Below, in pieces: positions 45,701 through 46,110 of a DNA stretch of 46,110 nucleotides. The notes under the pieces were generated by a model. That model was not told where the DNA came from, did no database searches, and saw only the letters and a program-made list of their open reading frames with translations. Source of the DNA: Bacteroidales bacterium (GTDB lineage: Bacteria > Bacteroidota > Bacteroidia > Bacteroidales > UBA10428); contig JAFGOZ010000226.1 in assembly GCA_016926235.1 (NCBI GenBank), positions 1-46,110 on the forward strand, written 5' to 3'. The translations under genes were made by a program, and so were the position numbers. How positions within the stretch are numbered: the first letter of the stretch is position 1; each line of letters opens with the position of its first letter.

Positions 45701-45821
45701 GTGGGCACCTATGGGCTGGACGATTATTGGAGGATTACTGGTATCAACATTCCTAACCTTGCTGGTTGTTCCGGTTTTATATGGGTTGTTTACAAAGAAG
45801 GTAAAAACTGTAACGGAATAA
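42744..45821 (+). CDS. RND-family efflux pump inner-membrane subunit (AcrB/HAE1-like)
   Basis: The 1025-aa protein has the RND layout: one N-terminal membrane helix, a large porter loop, five helices, a central helix, a second porter loop and five more helices. The opening FRNMPRTENPEM-like segment reads YRNMPRTENPEM. The fourth helix carries GLVVALGLLVDNSIVMVENI, where Asp398 is kept but the second Asp of AcrB (DD) is Asn399. The second half shows GFISLSGIVINNAIILVDY, and FIPIILTTLTTVGGLLPL near the end is typical. It uses the proton gradient to export hydrophobic compounds, together with the adaptor and TolC proteins upstream. It is the last gene of the operon. The substrate is unknown. Confidence 0.95.
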   Translation: MKLPRLAIDNFQFTILVFVLLIIVGISSYRNMPRTENPEMTIPGGSVVAIYPGANPIDLEQLVTIPLEEAINELDNIKKINTTIRDGIALISVEFDFNSNAKDKYDELVQKVNEVAPDLPDEIYSLETMQWKSGDVSMLQLALTSDSAEYSVLEKQAEKLKRQLNKLPGIRKVDIIGCPEQEVRVSLDMETMAQMGIDFKQVAAAIMSNNANIPGGSIKLEGKSFGIKTSGSYVNIEELKNTVVHSYMGKLIYLYNIADVYYAYEDNNYYIRYNGKRGIFLSVMQKEGLNIFHTMDLIRPEADKFSHELDKGMEVHTVFNQANEVDNKINGFLKNLLQGIILVGIVILLALGFKSAILVMIAIPFSILIGVSVLDFSGYGLEQISIAGLVVALGLLVDNSIVMVENINRFLSLGYSPREASIKGASEIGWPVVSATATTVFAFIPIITMPDKAGEFIKSMPITIIATLIASMFIALILTPLITSKLFKGEKAIQIKNGDKEHNHFVKTLRRVIEGPYRKALNYVLNHKKLTLFSAIALLSLSLLLAPFVGISFFPKAEKPQFMVRINLPEGSNIDKTDSVTMYVESVLDTLNNVSFFATNVGHGNPRIYYNEMSRNYDAGFAEIFVQLNKYKKANFDSMITSLRSFFGQYTGVKINLREFEQGVPVDAPIMIYVTGTDLDMLKSISTDVEDMIKAQPGAINIENTLAKRRVDLFFNLNKDKANMYGVPIVDIDRAIRTAMTGAAVSTFRDKEGKDFNIVLRLPTDSKNNLNIEDFDKIFVKSMAGKMIPLSQLGKIEFKEAPSIITRYNLERTALIKADVEKDAVLDDIMNPVIEQLEGYPFPNGYGYHIAGELENRNETFGGMGTALIIAIISIFAVLVLQFKSFKQPLIIFIAFPLGVIGVLWALFLSGNSFSFTAFIGFISLSGIVINNAIILVDYTNVLMREGTPLREAITIASETRFIPIILTTLTTVGGLLPLTLAGGSMWAPMGWTIIGGLLVSTFLTLLVVPVLYGLFTKKVKTVTE

Positions 45822-46110
45822 TACCAGAGGCTGTCCAAAAAGAAGGCTTCACGCAAAGTCCTCGTGATTTGTTGAATCAAACATCAAAACAGATAACTAG
45901 ATTCAATTTCAAAATTTCCCTTATTATTTTAGTGAGAAATCATTATGCTCATTTGATGACATTCTGCTATTCCGTTGCAGGCATTTATAGAACTATAAAT
46001 GAGGATCGCAGGTGCAACGATCCTATATGTTCTTTAATTTCCATGGGCTTTGCCCATGGCTGATGCTTACGCCCCTTTGGGGCTTGGATGATAAATCATA
46101 AAAATTCATC
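45822..46110. other. Non-coding tail with IS-like motif and hairpin cluster
   Basis: No credible gene is present. AGAGGCTGTCCAAAAAG at 45826-45842 has the form of insertion-sequence ends, but no transposase or partner repeat is in the window. From 45973 to 46083 several hairpins follow one another (listed separately). A plus-strand frame spanning 45701-46063 is a shadow of the pump gene running into this region. Confidence 0.55.
45973..46083. repeat. Cluster of consecutive and competing hairpins (REP-like)
   Basis: In order: CGTTGCA (45973-45979) pairs with TGCAACG (46013-46019) and encloses the perfect 9-bp hairpin CATTTATAG-AA-CTATAAATG (45982-46001... right arm 45993-46001). AGGATCG (46002-46008) pairs with CGATCCT (46018-46024) and competes with the first stem. 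CCATGGGC-TTT-GCCCATGG (46041-46059) and GCCCC-TTT-GGGGC (46071-46083) follow. Such tight series of palindromes are typical of REP/BIME-like elements in Bacteroidota, which are often associated with REP-associated tyrosine transposases. No such transposase is in the window. The element may continue past the right edge. Confidence 0.7.

Noticed and set aside
45701..46063. Plus-strand frame of 120 aa at the right edge
   Set aside because: Half of it is the wrong frame of the RND pump gene and the rest runs through hairpins. No recognisable protein pattern.

Overview
The window looks like a chromosomal segment of a Bacteroidota (Bacteroidetes) bacterium. The evidence is an AT-rich genome, type IX secretion (T9SS) sorting domains of both classes, a PorP/SprF-family outer-membrane protein, and promoters of the Bacteroidetes form (TTTG, about 19 nt, TAnnTTTG). 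Several enzymes also have Bacteroidota-type architecture: a fused gamma-alpha 2-oxoacid:ferredoxin oxidoreductase and a long UbiD-family decarboxylase. The ferredoxin-linked enzyme suggests anaerobic or microaerobic metabolism. I cannot name a genus. I recognised no tRNA, rRNA, CRISPR array or intact insertion sequence.

Layout. 1-898: AT-rich DNA with a REP-like hairpin, a strong terminator, an orphan T9SS sorting-domain fragment and a long hairpin. 899-6131: transketolase, proline dehydrogenase, a secreted META-like protein and histidyl-tRNA synthetase (opposite strand). 6285-7855: two secreted proteins of unknown function. 8096-13318: a hybrid histidine kinase that has lost its catalytic residues but keeps an intact receiver, convergent with a large beta-propeller sensor fused to a SpoIIE phosphatase. 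13354-16815: UbiD-family decarboxylase and a secreted von Willebrand A protein. 17208-30185: two giant divergent cell-surface proteins. One is 1653 aa with a type A sorting domain. The other is 2103 aa, with an IgGFc-binding-like head, about 13 PKD-like repeats and a type B (CHU_C) end, followed by a PorP/SprF protein that is its likely secretion partner. 30182-38693: a secreted unknown, a GT4 glycosyltransferase, murB, korAB, a gamma-carbonic anhydrase, a secreted protein with a carboxypeptidase-regulatory-like domain, and a nitroreductase. 38954-45821: a TetR-TolC-adaptor-(methyltransferase)-RND efflux cluster with a recognisable promoter and a palindromic operator. 45822-46110: a dense cluster of hairpins.

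How the parts fit. The surface and signalling genes (8.1-30.2 kb) are the most distinctive part: large exported adhesin-like proteins beside unusual signal-transduction proteins. The efflux cluster reads as one self-regulated unit. The rest is ordinary core metabolism. Five intergenic places carry structured inverted repeats of different design (36-49, 17051-17198, 37299-37345, 42017-42163, 45973-46083), a noticeable load of non-coding structure.

The best candidates for something under-described are the pseudo-kinase/receiver hybrid, the nested hairpin element at 17051-17198, the hairpin cluster at 45973-46083, and the methyltransferase inside the RND operon. No clearly new defence or mobile system is visible. 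All domain calls come from reading the translated sequence, not from database searches.
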